Source of the DNA: Kytococcus aerolatus
GTDB lineage: Bacteria > Actinomycetota > Actinomycetes > Actinomycetales > Dermatophilaceae
Direction: 5' to 3'
Assembly (NCBI RefSeq): GCF_900187395.1
Contig: NZ_FYEZ01000001.1
Span: 1,054,001-1,118,000 of the forward strand
Length of the DNA stretch: 64,000 nucleotides
In this document: one piece after another, positions 1 to 8,425 of the stretch
Layout: the number at the start of each line of letters is the position of its first letter
Numbering within the stretch: position 1 is the first letter of the stretch
Notes under the pieces: generated by a model
The model's input: the letters and a program-made list of their open reading frames with translations, nothing else
Told to the model about the DNA's origin: nothing
Databases searched by the model: none
Position numbers and translations under genes: made by a program

Positions 1-664
1 CGGAGCTGGTCTCCCCCGCGGTGGAGTCGGACTCGGAGGACTCCGGGACCGCCTCCTCGGCACGCAGCTCGGCCGGGTCGACGAGCTCGATCTCGTAGTC
101 GTCCACCAGGGGCGGGGGCAGCGGGTCGGGCTCGCGGCGGGTGACGCCGGCCTTCTCCTCCTGGCGGATCTCGACCGGCACGATGAAGCCGTGCGTGTCG
201 CAGCACTCGCACACGGCGGGGATCAGCTCGCTCTGCCGCTCGGCGGTGCCCTGGGAGAGGTTCTGCGCGGCCACCAGCACCAGTTGCGGCTCCTCGACCG
301 TGCCACCCTGACCGGCACCGAGGTCCTCCGGGCGCACGCGCTCGGCCCAGGGCACCCACTCCGGGGAGAGCAGCGCACCGTCACCGGGCACCAGGTGCGT
401 CTCGCAGACGGTCACCCGCTTGCTGCGCGGCGCACGGGCGACGGTGACCTCCCACTGCCAGCCCACGTAACCGGGCAGGAGGCACTCGAAGACGTGCGTC
501 ACCAGGCGTTCGGCCACCGGGTAGGCCTGGGTGTGGCCGCCCACGGCGCCGGGGGCGGCCACACCGTGGAGCGCCTCCCGGGCCCGGCCGACAGCGGACA
601 TCAGCGTCTGGTCACCACGGGCGGCACGGTTGCGCTCGCCCTGGGTGGGGGTCTGGGTGGGCAT
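1..664 (-). CDS. DUF3027 family protein (3' part missing)
   Basis: The reading frame is open from an ATG at 664 to the window edge, giving at least 221 residues; the C-terminus lies outside. The N-terminal 150 residues contain the pattern I associate with DUF3027: GYVGWQWEVTVARAP, a VPGDGALLSPEWVPW stretch, then ERVRPEDLGAGQGG. A Cys pair (CECC) follows near residue 155, and the visible C-terminal part is acidic and Ser-rich. The start overlaps the stop of the cold-shock gene by one base (TGATG), so the two are probably translated together, an arrangement common in Actinobacteria. The function of the family is unknown to me. Family assignment is from remembered conserved blocks, not a search. 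Confidence 0.8.
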   Translation of the reverse strand, partial: MPTQTPTQGERNRAARGDQTLMSAVGRAREALHGVAAPGAVGGHTQAYPVAERLVTHVFECLLPGYVGWQWEVTVARAPRSKRVTVCETHLVPGDGALLSPEWVPWAERVRPEDLGAGQGGTVEEPQLVLVAAQNLSQGTAERQSELIPAVCECCDTHGFIVPVEIRQEEKAGVTRREPDPLPPPLVDDYEIELVDPAELRAEEAVPESSESDSTAGETSS

Positions 665-1065
665 CAGCGTCCTGCCTCGAACTGGTCGGCCACGGCCCGC
701 AGGGCCTTGGCGAGGGTGGTGCCGTGCCGGGTGTCGGGGTACCGACCGGCACGCAGCTGGTTGGAGGCGTCGTCGAGGAGCCGGATGAGGTCCTCCACCA
801 CGACGGCCATCTCGTCGGCCGGCTTCCGGTCCCGCAGGGTGCGCCCTCGCTGCACGGACGGCGGGGCGTCGAGGACCTGGACGTGCATGGCCTGGCTGCC
901 CTTGCGGCCCTGCACGATGCTGTACTCCAGCCGGGTCCCGGCCCGCAGGCTCGTGACCCCCTCGGGCAGCGCGGCGGCGCCGAGGAACACGTCGGCCCCG
1001 GATTCGTCGCCGATGAACCCGAAGCCCTTGTCGGCGTTGTAGAACTTCACCTTGCCGGTCGGCAC
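664..1065 (-). CDS. Cold-shock domain protein with C-terminal extension
   Basis: 133 residues. The first 65 form a cold-shock domain with an RNP1 motif (KGFGFI) and an RNP2-like strand (DVFLGAAAL; the usual VFVH is not kept). Such proteins bind single-stranded RNA or DNA. The last 65 residues are a helical extension also present in the longer actinobacterial paralogues (about 135 residues) and absent from the classic 67-residue CspA. The start is a GTG with a GAGGAG ribosome-binding site six bases upstream. It heads a two-gene unit with the DUF3027 gene. Confidence in the fold is high; whether it is cold-induced cannot be seen. Confidence 0.92.
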   Translation of the reverse strand: MPTGKVKFYNADKGFGFIGDESGADVFLGAAALPEGVTSLRAGTRLEYSIVQGRKGSQAMHVQVLDAPPSVQRGRTLRDRKPADEMAVVVEDLIRLLDDASNQLRAGRYPDTRHGTTLAKALRAVADQFEAGR

Positions 1066-1145
1066 AGAGACTCCTCGAACACGTGACCCGCGCGCGGGCG
1101 GGGTCCAGGTGGGTGTGGCCCGGCCATCGGGCCGAGAGCAGCACG

Positions 1146-1164
1146 GCCGCCCGGAGGGGGCGGC
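1146..1164 (-). terminator. Hairpin downstream of the 1175-2077 gene
   Basis: Seven-base perfect stem (GCCGCCC / GGGCGGC) around a 5-base loop, just after the stop of the leftward membrane protein gene and before the cold-shock gene. It has no U tract, so its strength as a terminator is uncertain. Confidence 0.4.
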
Positions 1165-1174
1165 GTCAGAGCCC

Positions 1175-2077
1175 TCAGTCTACGGCCCGGGGGCCCTCCG
1201 GGCCGCTCCCGTCCCCCCGACCGTTGCCGGCCTCGCCGCCGCTGGTGCCGCTCGACGCCTCGTGGCCGGGCGCGTACTGGCCGTACTGCGGGGCCGGGCG
1301 GCCGGTGACGCCGTGCAGGGGGTGGGGGTCCCGGGTGGATCCGGTCGCGGCGTGGACGGGGCCGGTGGGCGTGCCACCCCGGAGCGGGGCGGCGTCCTGA
1401 CCGGCCTGCTGCCACGGCTCCGCCCCGGGGGCGGGGTGACCGGTCGGGCCCTGCGCGGCACCCCGGGGCCCGTGCGCTCCGGCGGGGCCGCCGGGCCCCT
1501 GCTGGAGGCCGCTGTCGGTCCGCTTGCCGGTCCGGATGAGCTGGACGATGCCCCAGGTGATGAGCCCCAGGCCGATCAGGAAGGCCAGGGTGCCCAGGCC
1601 GAAGGCGACCAGCGCCCAGGTCACCACGCCGTCGGCGGCGTCCCCGGGGGCCACGGCCATCGGGGTGTCGGCGCCGCAGTCGAAGGTGTGGTCCCCCGCC
1701 TCGGCGGTCGTGAAGCGCCACAGGAAGTCGCTGTCCTGCACGTCGGTGGTGATCACCGAGTGGAGGTCGAGCTCCTCGCCCTGGGGGCCGGTGACGTGGC
1801 ACTGGCCGGGCTCGACGCCGCTGGTGTCGGTGGTGGCGGCGTAGAGGACCCGCTCCTCACCACCGGGCAGGTAGCGCGTGTCTCCCTGCTCGATCGGGTC
1901 GAGGACGGCACCGAAGAGGTCCCCCATGCCGAGCGCGAGGGGGAGGAAGAGGGCCAGCGGGGTCCCCACGAGGAGGGTCAGCCCCCCGAGGATCAGCGGC
2001 AGCAGACCCTTCCGCCGCGGGTGAGGTTGCGGGTGGTAGGCGTACTGACCGGTCGGGCCCGGGGGTGGCTGGGTCAT
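1175..2077 (-). CDS. Membrane protein with two TM segments and a Gly/Pro-rich tail
   Basis: 300 residues. A short Pro-rich cytoplasmic N-terminus is followed by a hydrophobic segment at about 24-50, an extracytoplasmic domain of about 95 residues with two Cys (in GQCHVTG and TFDCGAD) that may form a disulfide, and a second hydrophobic segment at about 155-180. A long low-complexity Gly/Pro/His tail ends the protein. I do not recognise a catalytic family; the outline resembles actinobacterial hypothetical membrane proteins. The ATG lies 6 bases after a TAGGAT -10 box, suggesting a leaderless mRNA. The function is unknown. Confidence 0.75.
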   Translation of the reverse strand: MTQPPPGPTGQYAYHPQPHPRRKGLLPLILGGLTLLVGTPLALFLPLALGMGDLFGAVLDPIEQGDTRYLPGGEERVLYAATTDTSGVEPGQCHVTGPQGEELDLHSVITTDVQDSDFLWRFTTAEAGDHTFDCGADTPMAVAPGDAADGVVTWALVAFGLGTLAFLIGLGLITWGIVQLIRTGKRTDSGLQQGPGGPAGAHGPRGAAQGPTGHPAPGAEPWQQAGQDAAPLRGGTPTGPVHAATGSTRDPHPLHGVTGRPAPQYGQYAPGHEASSGTSGGEAGNGRGDGSGPEGPRAVD

Positions 2078-2083
2078 GACCGC

Positions 2084-2089
2084 ATCCTA
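2084..2089 (-). promoter_or_regulatory. -10 box (TAGGAT) of a likely leaderless mRNA
   Basis: TAGGAT on the minus strand ends 6 bases before the ATG at 2077. This leaves no room for a ribosome-binding site, so transcription should begin at or next to the start codon. No clear -35 is seen. Confidence 0.5.
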
Positions 2090-2167
2090 GTTGGGGATAC
2101 GCCACGGACCCACCGATGACGTGTGACACCCTGACCCCACGCGCCCCACCGCCCTCGAGGAGAGCCC

Positions 2168-2404
2168 GTGCCCACCGGAGCGAAGCTGTTCGTGGCCCTG
2201 TGCCTCCTGCTGTGCGTGGTGTCCCTCATGGGGGTGTTGAACCCGAAGGCCCAGGACCGCACCTGGCGCCGCCTGACCTTCTGGCGCAAGGCTCCCGAAC
2301 CGACGCGTGGGCAGCTCGTGCGGCGCGGGGCCATCAACGGGGCGGTGCTCGTGGCCGCGGTGACCTTCATCGCGATCATGGTCTACGACCTCCGCCCGAT
2401 CTGA
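2168..2404 (+). CDS. Small membrane protein
   Basis: 78 residues with a hydrophobic segment at about 6-24, a basic middle (RRLTFWRKAPEPTRG) and a second hydrophobic segment at about 55-72. The start is a GTG with a GAGGAG motif upstream. It is transcribed towards menC and their 3' ends overlap by 22 bases (2383-2404). I recognise no family. It may be a real small membrane protein of the kind often found in Actinobacteria; no function can be proposed. Confidence 0.65.
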   Translation: MPTGAKLFVALCLLLCVVSLMGVLNPKAQDRTWRRLTFWRKAPEPTRGQLVRRGAINGAVLVAAVTFIAIMVYDLRPI

Positions 2405-3471
2405 CCCCGACGGAGCAGTCGGTGGCACCGGCTGAGCCGGTCCGCCCACCACTCCCGGCGTTCCGGCGCGGCCAGCGCCACGCGCCGGTCGGGCTCCACG
2501 CGACGCAGGTCGATCCGCCCGCCGACCGGGGACAGGGAGTCGGTGGTCACGTCCTCGGCGAGGAGCCGGACGGTCCCCAGGCCGCAGGCTCCCTGCAGGG
2601 CAGGCACCGTGGCGGCGAGCGCCACCCCGGAGGCCAGCCCCACGCTCGACTCCAGGGCGGAGCTGACCACCACCGGCAGCCCCGCGGCGTCCAGCACCTG
2701 GCGGGCAGCGCTCACCCCGCCGAGGGGCGCGGCCTTCACCACGACGACGTCCGCGGCAGCCAGCTCCCTGACCCGCAGGGGGTCCTGCGCCCGACGGATC
2801 GACTCGTCGGCCGCGATCCGCACCGACACCCCGCGCCGGGCGAGCCCCTCCCGCAGGTCGGCCAGCTCCTCGACCGTGGCGCAGGGCTGCTCGACGTACT
2901 CGAGCCGCTCGCCGTCCTCGGCCAACCGGGTCAGGAAGTCCAGCGCGTGGGGCACCGACCAGGCCCCGTTCGCGTCCAGCCGGAGCGCGGCGCCCTCGCC
3001 GAGCACCTCCCGCGCCGCTGCGATCCGGGCCCGGTCGGCGCGGTCGCTCACGCCACCCAGCTGGGCGGCGTCCTGGACGAGCGCCCCCTGCTCGGCCACC
3101 TTGATCTTGGCCGTGGTGCAGCCGGGGAAGCGCGCGAGGACCCCGGGCACCTGACCGGCCTCGACCGCCGGGACGGTGGCGTTCACCTCCACCGCCTCGC
3201 GGACCGGGTCCGGCCAGCCCCACCACCCGGCCTCGAGCGTCGCCGACAGCCAGCGGGAGGCCTCGGCGTCGTCGTACTCGGTGAAGGGCGCGAACTCCGC
3301 CCACCCGAGCGGCCCCCGCACCAGGGCGGTCTCCCGGACGGTGATCCCTCGGAAGCGCGCCACCAGCGGGAGCTGCACGACGACCAGCTCGTCGAGGAGC
3401 TCCTCGAGCGGCGGCAGGGCACGGCCCAGCGTCGGGTCGTCGAGGGCCTGGGGACGGTCGGGGCTGAGCAC
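2383..3471 (-). CDS. menC: o-Succinylbenzoate synthase
   Basis: Converts SHCHC to o-succinylbenzoate, the dehydration step of menaquinone synthesis; a cytoplasmic member of the enolase superfamily. Landmarks in order: the N-terminal capping block RFRGITVRE; TAKIKV with the catalytic Lys pair; metal ligands in RLDANGAW, YVEQP and AADES; and the second catalytic Lys in VVVKAAPLGG. About 362 residues from the GTG at 3471. The start is uncertain: an AGGAG sits too close to this GTG, and a GTG at 3489 or a later start are alternatives. It lies 10 bases after the DUF222 nuclease gene, so the two may share a transcript, with menB, menE and menA close by. Confidence 0.93.
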   Translation of the reverse strand: MLSPDRPQALDDPTLGRALPPLEELLDELVVVQLPLVARFRGITVRETALVRGPLGWAEFAPFTEYDDAEASRWLSATLEAGWWGWPDPVREAVEVNATVPAVEAGQVPGVLARFPGCTTAKIKVAEQGALVQDAAQLGGVSDRADRARIAAAREVLGEGAALRLDANGAWSVPHALDFLTRLAEDGERLEYVEQPCATVEELADLREGLARRGVSVRIAADESIRRAQDPLRVRELAAADVVVVKAAPLGGVSAARQVLDAAGLPVVVSSALESSVGLASGVALAATVPALQGACGLGTVRLLAEDVTTDSLSPVGGRIDLRRVEPDRRVALAAPERREWWADRLSRCHRLLRRGQIGRRS

Positions 3472-3481
3472 GCTCCTGAGG

Positions 3482-4954
3482 CTACCCACGGGCGGCCTCG
3501 CGCTGCGTCGGAGCATCCGGTGCCAGGACCTGCGGTGCCGGATCGCGGCGCGCCGGCTCCCGGTGCAGGTGGAAGCGCACCGTGGCTCGCCCGTGCGCGT
3601 CCCGCTCCACGGTGTGGCGGTAGGACCGGTCCGCCAGCCTCCGGTGGTGTCGCCCGCACAGGGGGATCGCATTCCGCAGGTCCGTCCGCCCCGGTGGTCC
3701 GCTCCAGCGCCCGTCCGACCAGGTGGTGGACACCCAGGGTTGTTCGTGGTGGATCTCGCACCAGGCGAGCGGCCGGTCGCAGTGCTCCTCGGCGCAGGCG
3801 TCGTACCGGGAGACCAGGGCGGCACGCTGCGAGGTGCTGAAGACCCGGGTCTGCCGCCCCAGGTCGAGCGGCTGCGAGGGCCCACCCATGACGACGGGGA
3901 TGATCCCGGCGGAGGCGGCCAGTCGGCGCACCTGCCCGGCGCTCACCTCTGCCCCGCTGTCGGTGACCCCGGCGCGGTCGGTCTCGCCCCGCAGGGTCTC
4001 GAGGTCGGTCATGACCATCACGACGGCGTTGGTCTTGGCACCCAGCTCGTCGGCCGGCAGGTGGTCCACGAGCTCCGCGAAGGCCCGCCCGCGCTCGTGG
4101 CGCCAGTCGACCACCTCCTCGACACCCGCCCCCGGGGTGCCACGACGCCGCGGGCTGGCCAGCGCCCCGATGACCTTGTCGAGCATGTGGGCCTGCAGCT
4201 CCGGGAGGGTGAACTGGCCGAACCACGTGCCGTCGCCGTTGTCCTTCATCCAGAACTGGGCACTGGCCAGGGACTGCTCCTCGCGCTCGCGCACGCGGCC
4301 CTCGTGCCGGCGCTCGACCTCCGCCCGGGGCACCCCGTACTCCTCGAGCAGACGGCGCGCGGCCACCCGCAGCTGGCGCGGTGTCAGCTGCTGGGCCTTC
4401 TCGCCCAGCTCGGCCTCGAACCGTCGCCTCACCGCGGCGTCGTGGCTCTCCGGCAGGTCCTCCACCGCAGCGAGCACCACCCGGGCCTGCTCCTCCCGCA
4501 CCAGCCCCCGGTCCATCGCCGTCGCGAGCGGCCGCGGGCCGCCCTCCGTGGCCCGTCCCGGCGCCTCGCCACCCCGCTCCGTGCCGTTCTCGCCCCGCAG
4601 CACCGGGGCGTCGTTGCCCAGGGCCTCGGCCAACCACTGGTCCCGCCGCGCGCGTCGTCCGTCCCCCGCCGTCTTGCGAGCCACGTACTGGCTGTCGTCG
4701 TCGTGCGACGCCCGACCGCTCTCCCGCGCCGCCCGGAGCACCCCGAAGGAACGTTGCCGCACCCGGTCACCGCGCGCCGAGAAGGCCGCCGCCGACCGGG
4801 CGAGCCACTCCAGCTCCCGGGGGCCGGGCGCGCCACCGTCCCGGCCCGCCTCGGCCATCGCCGCCATCAGCTCGTCCACGGCCCCGTTGGCCCGCGCGAA
4901 GGCCTCCTCCAGGGCCTCCCAGGGCCCACACCCCACCCCAGCAGCGTCGGTCAT
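3482..4954 (-). CDS. DUF222 (13E12-type) HNH endonuclease-like protein
   Basis: 490 residues. The N-terminal two-thirds is the helical DUF222 region (for example ELGEKAQQLTPRQLRVAARRL). The C-terminal HNH fold spans about 385-440, with CDRPLAWCEIHH followed by LRNAIPLCGRHHRRL, so the His and Cys positions of the motif are present. Such genes occur in many copies in actinobacterial genomes, where they behave as repeats of unknown role; the M. tuberculosis 13E12 copies are linked to the DNA-damage response. It is divergent from menB, and the 137-base gap between them holds a run of phased repeats (4981-5033). It separates menC from menB. Nuclease activity is inferred from the motif only. Confidence 0.92.
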   Translation of the reverse strand: MTDAAGVGCGPWEALEEAFARANGAVDELMAAMAEAGRDGGAPGPRELEWLARSAAAFSARGDRVRQRSFGVLRAARESGRASHDDDSQYVARKTAGDGRRARRDQWLAEALGNDAPVLRGENGTERGGEAPGRATEGGPRPLATAMDRGLVREEQARVVLAAVEDLPESHDAAVRRRFEAELGEKAQQLTPRQLRVAARRLLEEYGVPRAEVERRHEGRVREREEQSLASAQFWMKDNGDGTWFGQFTLPELQAHMLDKVIGALASPRRRGTPGAGVEEVVDWRHERGRAFAELVDHLPADELGAKTNAVVMVMTDLETLRGETDRAGVTDSGAEVSAGQVRRLAASAGIIPVVMGGPSQPLDLGRQTRVFSTSQRAALVSRYDACAEEHCDRPLAWCEIHHEQPWVSTTWSDGRWSGPPGRTDLRNAIPLCGRHHRRLADRSYRHTVERDAHGRATVRFHLHREPARRDPAPQVLAPDAPTQREAARG

Positions 4955-4980
4955 CCGTCCTCACCCCCTCGGCGATCAAC

Positions 4981-5033
4981 TAGTACAAAGATAGCACAAG
5001 GATAGAACATGCGCCACCCTTCGATAGAACATG
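4981..5033. repeat. Phased short repeats ATAGNACAWG between the DUF222 gene and menB
   Basis: Four related decamers lie at 4981 (TAGTACAAAG), 4991 (ATAGCACAAG), 5002 (ATAGAACATG) and 5024 (ATAGAACATG). Their spacings are 10, 11 and 22 bases, close to one, one and two turns of DNA. The last two share an exact 11-base repeat (GATAGAACATG). This stretch is visibly more AT-rich than its surroundings and lies in the promoter region of the DUF222 gene, so a cooperative protein-binding array is likely. The binding protein is unknown. Confidence 0.7.
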
Positions 5034-5079
5034 TGGACGAACGGCTTCTCCGTCGCGAGTCCCCACACCCCGCCCCACC

Positions 5080-5085
5080 TACCCT
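5080..5085 (+). promoter_or_regulatory. -10 box (TACCCT) of menB, likely leaderless
   Basis: TACCCT ends six bases before the menB ATG at 5092, and no ribosome-binding site intervenes. Confidence 0.45.
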
Positions 5086-5091
5086 GTCCCC

Positions 5092-6090
5092 ATGGACGAC
5101 GCCACCCCCACCCCGCGCCCCGTGAGCGAGACCTTCGACCCCACCGCCTGGGCGACCGTCCCGGGCTTCGAGGAGCTCACCGACATCACCTACCACCGCT
5201 CGACCCTGCCCGCGGTGGGCGTCGGCGGGCGCACCGACCGCACCCTCGGCGTCGTCCGGATCGCCTTCGACCGCCCGGAGGTGCGCAACGCCTTCCGCCC
5301 CCACACGGTCGACGAGCTGTACCGCACCCTCGACCACGCCCGCCGCTCCCCGGACGTGGGCGTCGTCCTCCTCACCGGCAACGGCCCCTCGGCGAAGGAC
5401 GGCGGCTGGGCCTTCTGCTCCGGCGGGGACCAGCGCATCCGCGGCCGCTCCGGATACCAGTACGCCACCGAGCACGACGCCGACGTGGCCGCCGCGGACG
5501 CCTCCAGCGTCGACGAGGCCCGCACGAAGGCCGAGGGCGGCCGCCTCCACATCCTCGAGGTGCAGCGCCTGATCCGCACGATGCCGAAGGTCGTCATCGC
5601 CCTGGTGAACGGCTGGGCGGCCGGCGGCGGGCACTCGCTCCACGTGGTCTGCGACATGACCCTGGCCTCCCGCCAGCACGCGCGCTTCAAGCAGACCGAC
5701 GCGGACGTCGGCTCCTTCGACGCCGGGTACGGCAGCGCCTACCTGGCCCAGCAGGTGGGGCAGAAGTTCGCCCGCGAGATCTTCTTCCTGGGCCGCACCT
5801 ACGACGCCGAGACGATGCAGCGGATGGGCGCGGTGAACATCGTGACCGAGCACGAGGAGCTCGAGGCCGAGGGCATCCAGGTGGCCCGCGAGATCCTCGG
5901 CAAGTCCCCCACCGCCCAGCGGATGCTGAAGTTCGCCTTCAACCTCGCCGACGACGGCCTCATGGGCCAGCAGGTGTTCGCCGGGGAGGCCACGCGGCTG
6001 GCGTACATGACCGACGAGGCCGTGGAGGGCAAGGAGGCCTTCCTGGAGAAGCGCGACCCGGACTGGTCCGCGCACCCCTGGTACTACTGA
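5092..6090 (+). CDS. menB: 1,4-Dihydroxy-2-naphthoyl-CoA synthase
   Basis: Closes the naphthoate ring by converting o-succinylbenzoyl-CoA to DHNA-CoA, a step of menaquinone synthesis. A crotonase fold is shown by FDRPEVRNAFRPHTVDEL, the oxyanion-hole block WAFCSGGDQRIRG, and VNGWAAGGGHSLHVVCD. The MenB-specific segment GRSGYQYA and the later FKQTDADVGSFDAGYGSAYLA block separate it from general enoyl-CoA hydratases, and the C-terminus ends in HPWYY. At 332 residues it is of the longer form with an N-terminal extension. The ATG directly follows a -10 box, so the mRNA is probably leaderless. The next gene (Mrr-like) converges on it with only 7 bases between stops. Confidence 0.97.
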   Translation: MDDATPTPRPVSETFDPTAWATVPGFEELTDITYHRSTLPAVGVGGRTDRTLGVVRIAFDRPEVRNAFRPHTVDELYRTLDHARRSPDVGVVLLTGNGPSAKDGGWAFCSGGDQRIRGRSGYQYATEHDADVAAADASSVDEARTKAEGGRLHILEVQRLIRTMPKVVIALVNGWAAGGGHSLHVVCDMTLASRQHARFKQTDADVGSFDAGYGSAYLAQQVGQKFAREIFFLGRTYDAETMQRMGAVNIVTEHEELEAEGIQVAREILGKSPTAQRMLKFAFNLADDGLMGQQVFAGEATRLAYMTDEAVEGKEAFLEKRDPDWSAHPWYY

Positions 6091-6097
6091 GGAGCGA

Positions 6098-7177
6098 TCA
6101 CTCCTCGGCCGTGTCGTCCACGACGTAGACCCGGGACAGCGGGACGAGAGCCCGCCACTGTCGCGGCAGCTCCTCGTAGTGGGTGAGAAAGAGCTCCACG
6201 AGCTCCTCACCGCTGATGAGGCGGAGCCGCTGACGCGAGCGCTCGAGGTTCAATGCGTCAGCGGGATAGCTACCCAGCGTGACGAACACCCCCACCTCGT
6301 TGTGGTCGAGTGTGCCCACGAGGCTCCGCACATCCGCCACGGACACCCGATTGGTCGTGTGCTTGCACTGCACTTTGATGAGCGGCGGCTCGATGCCGAG
6401 CGGGTCCCGGTGTGCCAGCACGTCAACACCGCCGTCGCGCGAGTACTGCGTGACCCGGGCGATATACCCCATCGACTGCAGGATGTCCGCCGTGAGCTGC
6501 TCGAACTCGGCGTCAGAGACCCAGGGCCGCTGAAGTCGAGACAGCACGAAGTCACGTGTGAGACGGTCAACCCGCCCCGCGGTGATGCGGTCCTCGTCCT
6601 CCCCACTCGACGGATCCACGGCCGGCACGTCCAGCTCCACCTCGCGCGCCGGACTCTCCTGACCTGCGAGGCGACCCTCCCTCTGATCCAGGTGCTCCTG
6701 CGCCTCCTCCACACCACCAGCATCGAGGGCGGCCCGGAACTCCTCCTCGTGACGAGAGATCCGGAAGATCGTGATGAAGGCACCGATCTCGTAGAGCGCC
6801 GACTGGCTGAACTTGGCGCGGGGAATGCCCACCACGCGCCAGTCGACCGGACGTCGGTGCTGGTGAACGGATGCATCAGCGTCGAAGTAGTAGTCGCCAC
6901 TGACCACGCCAAGGTTCACGGTCCCGTCAGGCTTGTAGGGGGCCACGATCACGTCACCCGGCTGCATGATGAAGGCGAAGCGGCGCAGAATGCCCGCCCA
7001 CGAGGCGATGGCCCGCGGCTTCTTGTGGGGGTAGAGGGAGCGCAACCGGGACTTCACGGCCTCTTGGTCGTCGCCGATGCTGCGGAGGTCCCCGACTTCA
7101 TCCCACCCGACACTCACGAAGCCCTCGTCGAGGAGTTCAGTGGTCAACGTGTCGTTGTGGATACCCCAGGTCGTCAT
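6098..7177 (-). CDS. Mrr-like type IV restriction endonuclease
   Basis: 359 residues from the ATG at 7177. The N-terminal 130 residues (starting MTTWGIHND, with GWDEVGDLR and RRFAFIMQPGDVIVAPYKPDG) form a module found in other Mrr-type proteins that may read modified DNA. The C-terminal half is an Mrr_cat PD-(D/E)XK nuclease: a helix with FEQLTADILQSMGY, the catalytic Asp in RDGGVDVLA (about 248) and QCK in IKVQCKH (about 269). The family usually cuts methylated foreign DNA. No partner methylase is adjacent, as expected for a type IV enzyme. It sits between menB and menE, divergent from menE, and its codon use is less extreme than that of its neighbours, suggesting transfer into the men cluster. 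Confidence 0.88.
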   Translation of the reverse strand: MTTWGIHNDTLTTELLDEGFVSVGWDEVGDLRSIGDDQEAVKSRLRSLYPHKKPRAIASWAGILRRFAFIMQPGDVIVAPYKPDGTVNLGVVSGDYYFDADASVHQHRRPVDWRVVGIPRAKFSQSALYEIGAFITIFRISRHEEEFRAALDAGGVEEAQEHLDQREGRLAGQESPAREVELDVPAVDPSSGEDEDRITAGRVDRLTRDFVLSRLQRPWVSDAEFEQLTADILQSMGYIARVTQYSRDGGVDVLAHRDPLGIEPPLIKVQCKHTTNRVSVADVRSLVGTLDHNEVGVFVTLGSYPADALNLERSRQRLRLISGEELVELFLTHYEELPRQWRALVPLSRVYVVDDTAEE

Positions 7178-7231
7178 GACCCCAGCCTCGCACGTACCGC
7201 CCTCGGACCTCCGCGTGCGGACCTGCTCACA

Positions 7232-7237
7232 TACGCT
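7232..7237 (+). promoter_or_regulatory. -10 box (TACGCT) of menE, likely leaderless
   Basis: TACGCT is separated from the ATG at 7245 by seven bases, with no ribosome-binding site between. Confidence 0.4.
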
Positions 7238-7244
7238 CGGGCCG

Positions 7245-8393
7245 ATGTCGCCCCCCGCCCCCGTCACCATCCCGCCGGACACCACCGCCGACGCCGTACG
7301 CGCCGCCCTCGCCCCCGTGCTGGCCGGCGAGCGTGAGCTCGCGCTGGGCACCTCCGGCTCCACCGGCAGCCCCGCCCGTGCCCTGCTCCGCGGCGCCGAC
7401 CTGCGAGCCAGCGCGACAGCCACCCATGAGCTCCTCGGGGGCACCGGGCGCTGGGTGCTCGCCCTGCCCCCGGGCCACATCGCCGGGGTGCAGGTCCTGG
7501 TGCGGGCCACCGTCGCCGGGGTCGAGCCCCTGATCACCACCGGCGCCGAGGGCTCCTTCGACCCCACCCGCCTGGCCGCGGACCTCACCACCGCCCGGGA
7601 GGCCGACCCGACAACCCGCACCTATCTCTCCCTGGTCCCCACCCAGGTCGCCCGCCTTACCGAGGACCCCGCCACGGCCTGCGCCGTCACCGCGGCCACC
7701 GACGCCGTCCTGGTCGGCGGCGCCGCCCTACCGGCCGCCGTGGCCGAGCGGGCCGCCACGGCCGGCCTGCCGGTGGTCCGCACCTACGGCTCCACCGAGA
7801 CCTGCGGCGGGTGCGTGTACGACGGCCTCCCCCTGCCCGGGGTCGAGATCGGACGCACCGAGGCGGGCCGCGTCACCCTCACCGCGCCGTGGGTGACGCG
7901 TGGCTGGCTGATCGACGACGAGCTCGTCACCTCCCGTGCCCACGCCGGCGGGCAGGGCGCCCGCCTCGAGGACGCTCCACCCGCCCCTGACGGCACCCCG
8001 CGCCGCACCCTGGTCACCGACGACCTCGGCGAGATCGGCCCCGACGGCCGCCTGCGCATCACCGGCCGCGCGGACGACCTCATCACCACCGGCGGCGTGA
8101 AGGTCGCGCCCGGCCCCGTCGCCGATGCGGTGGGCTGCCTGCCGCAGGTGGCCGAGTGCGCCGTCGTGGGCGCCCCGGACGAGACCTGGGGCCAGCGGGT
8201 GACGGTCGTCGCCGTGCCGCGCGGCGAGCGCCTCCCTCTGGCCACGCTCCGTGACGCCCTGCGCGAGGCGCTGCCCGCGTCCGCGCTCCCGCGCGCCGTC
8301 CGCTGGGTGGAGGCGATGCCGCTCACCGGCCCGGGCAAGCACGACCGTGGCGCGCTGCGGCGCCTCGCTACCGAACCGGACGAAGTAGCCTGA
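7245..8393 (+). CDS. menE: o-Succinylbenzoate-CoA ligase
   Basis: Activates o-succinylbenzoate with ATP and CoA, feeding MenB. An adenylate-forming (ANL) enzyme of 382 residues, compact as is usual for actinobacterial MenE. Motifs in order: the P-loop GTSGSTGSPARAL near 38; GGAALPAAV; the AMP-binding YGSTETCGG; TDDLGEIGPDGRLRITGRADDLITTGGVKV, which spans the hinge; and the catalytic Lys region LTGPGKHDRGAL near the C-terminus. The ATG at 7245 is preferred over upstream starts because those would overlap the divergent Mrr gene and the -10 box lies just before it. Function confidence is high. Confidence 0.94.
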   Translation: MSPPAPVTIPPDTTADAVRAALAPVLAGERELALGTSGSTGSPARALLRGADLRASATATHELLGGTGRWVLALPPGHIAGVQVLVRATVAGVEPLITTGAEGSFDPTRLAADLTTAREADPTTRTYLSLVPTQVARLTEDPATACAVTAATDAVLVGGAALPAAVAERAATAGLPVVRTYGSTETCGGCVYDGLPLPGVEIGRTEAGRVTLTAPWVTRGWLIDDELVTSRAHAGGQGARLEDAPPAPDGTPRRTLVTDDLGEIGPDGRLRITGRADDLITTGGVKVAPGPVADAVGCLPQVAECAVVGAPDETWGQRVTVVAVPRGERLPLATLRDALREALPASALPRAVRWVEAMPLTGPGKHDRGALRRLATEPDEVA

Positions 8394-8425
8394 GCATTCA
8401 GTGGGCGCAGACCGAGCGATTCAGT
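8392..8425. repeat. Imperfect direct repeat flanking the menE/MFS junction
   Basis: GAGCATTCAGT (8392-8402) recurs as GAGCGATTCAGT (8414-8425), with one inserted G. The pair lies across the menE stop and the stop of the convergent MFS gene. It could be a scar of the insertion that brought in the MFS gene, or chance. Confidence 0.35.

Noticed and set aside
3176-5005. 609-residue plus-strand frame opposite menC and the DUF222 gene
   Set aside because: Shadow of two genes with strong motifs; no recognisable protein features.
4981-5033. Mycobacterial-type SOS (LexA) box
   Set aside because: The expected TCGAAC-N4-GTTCGA is absent; the elements are direct, not inverted, repeats.
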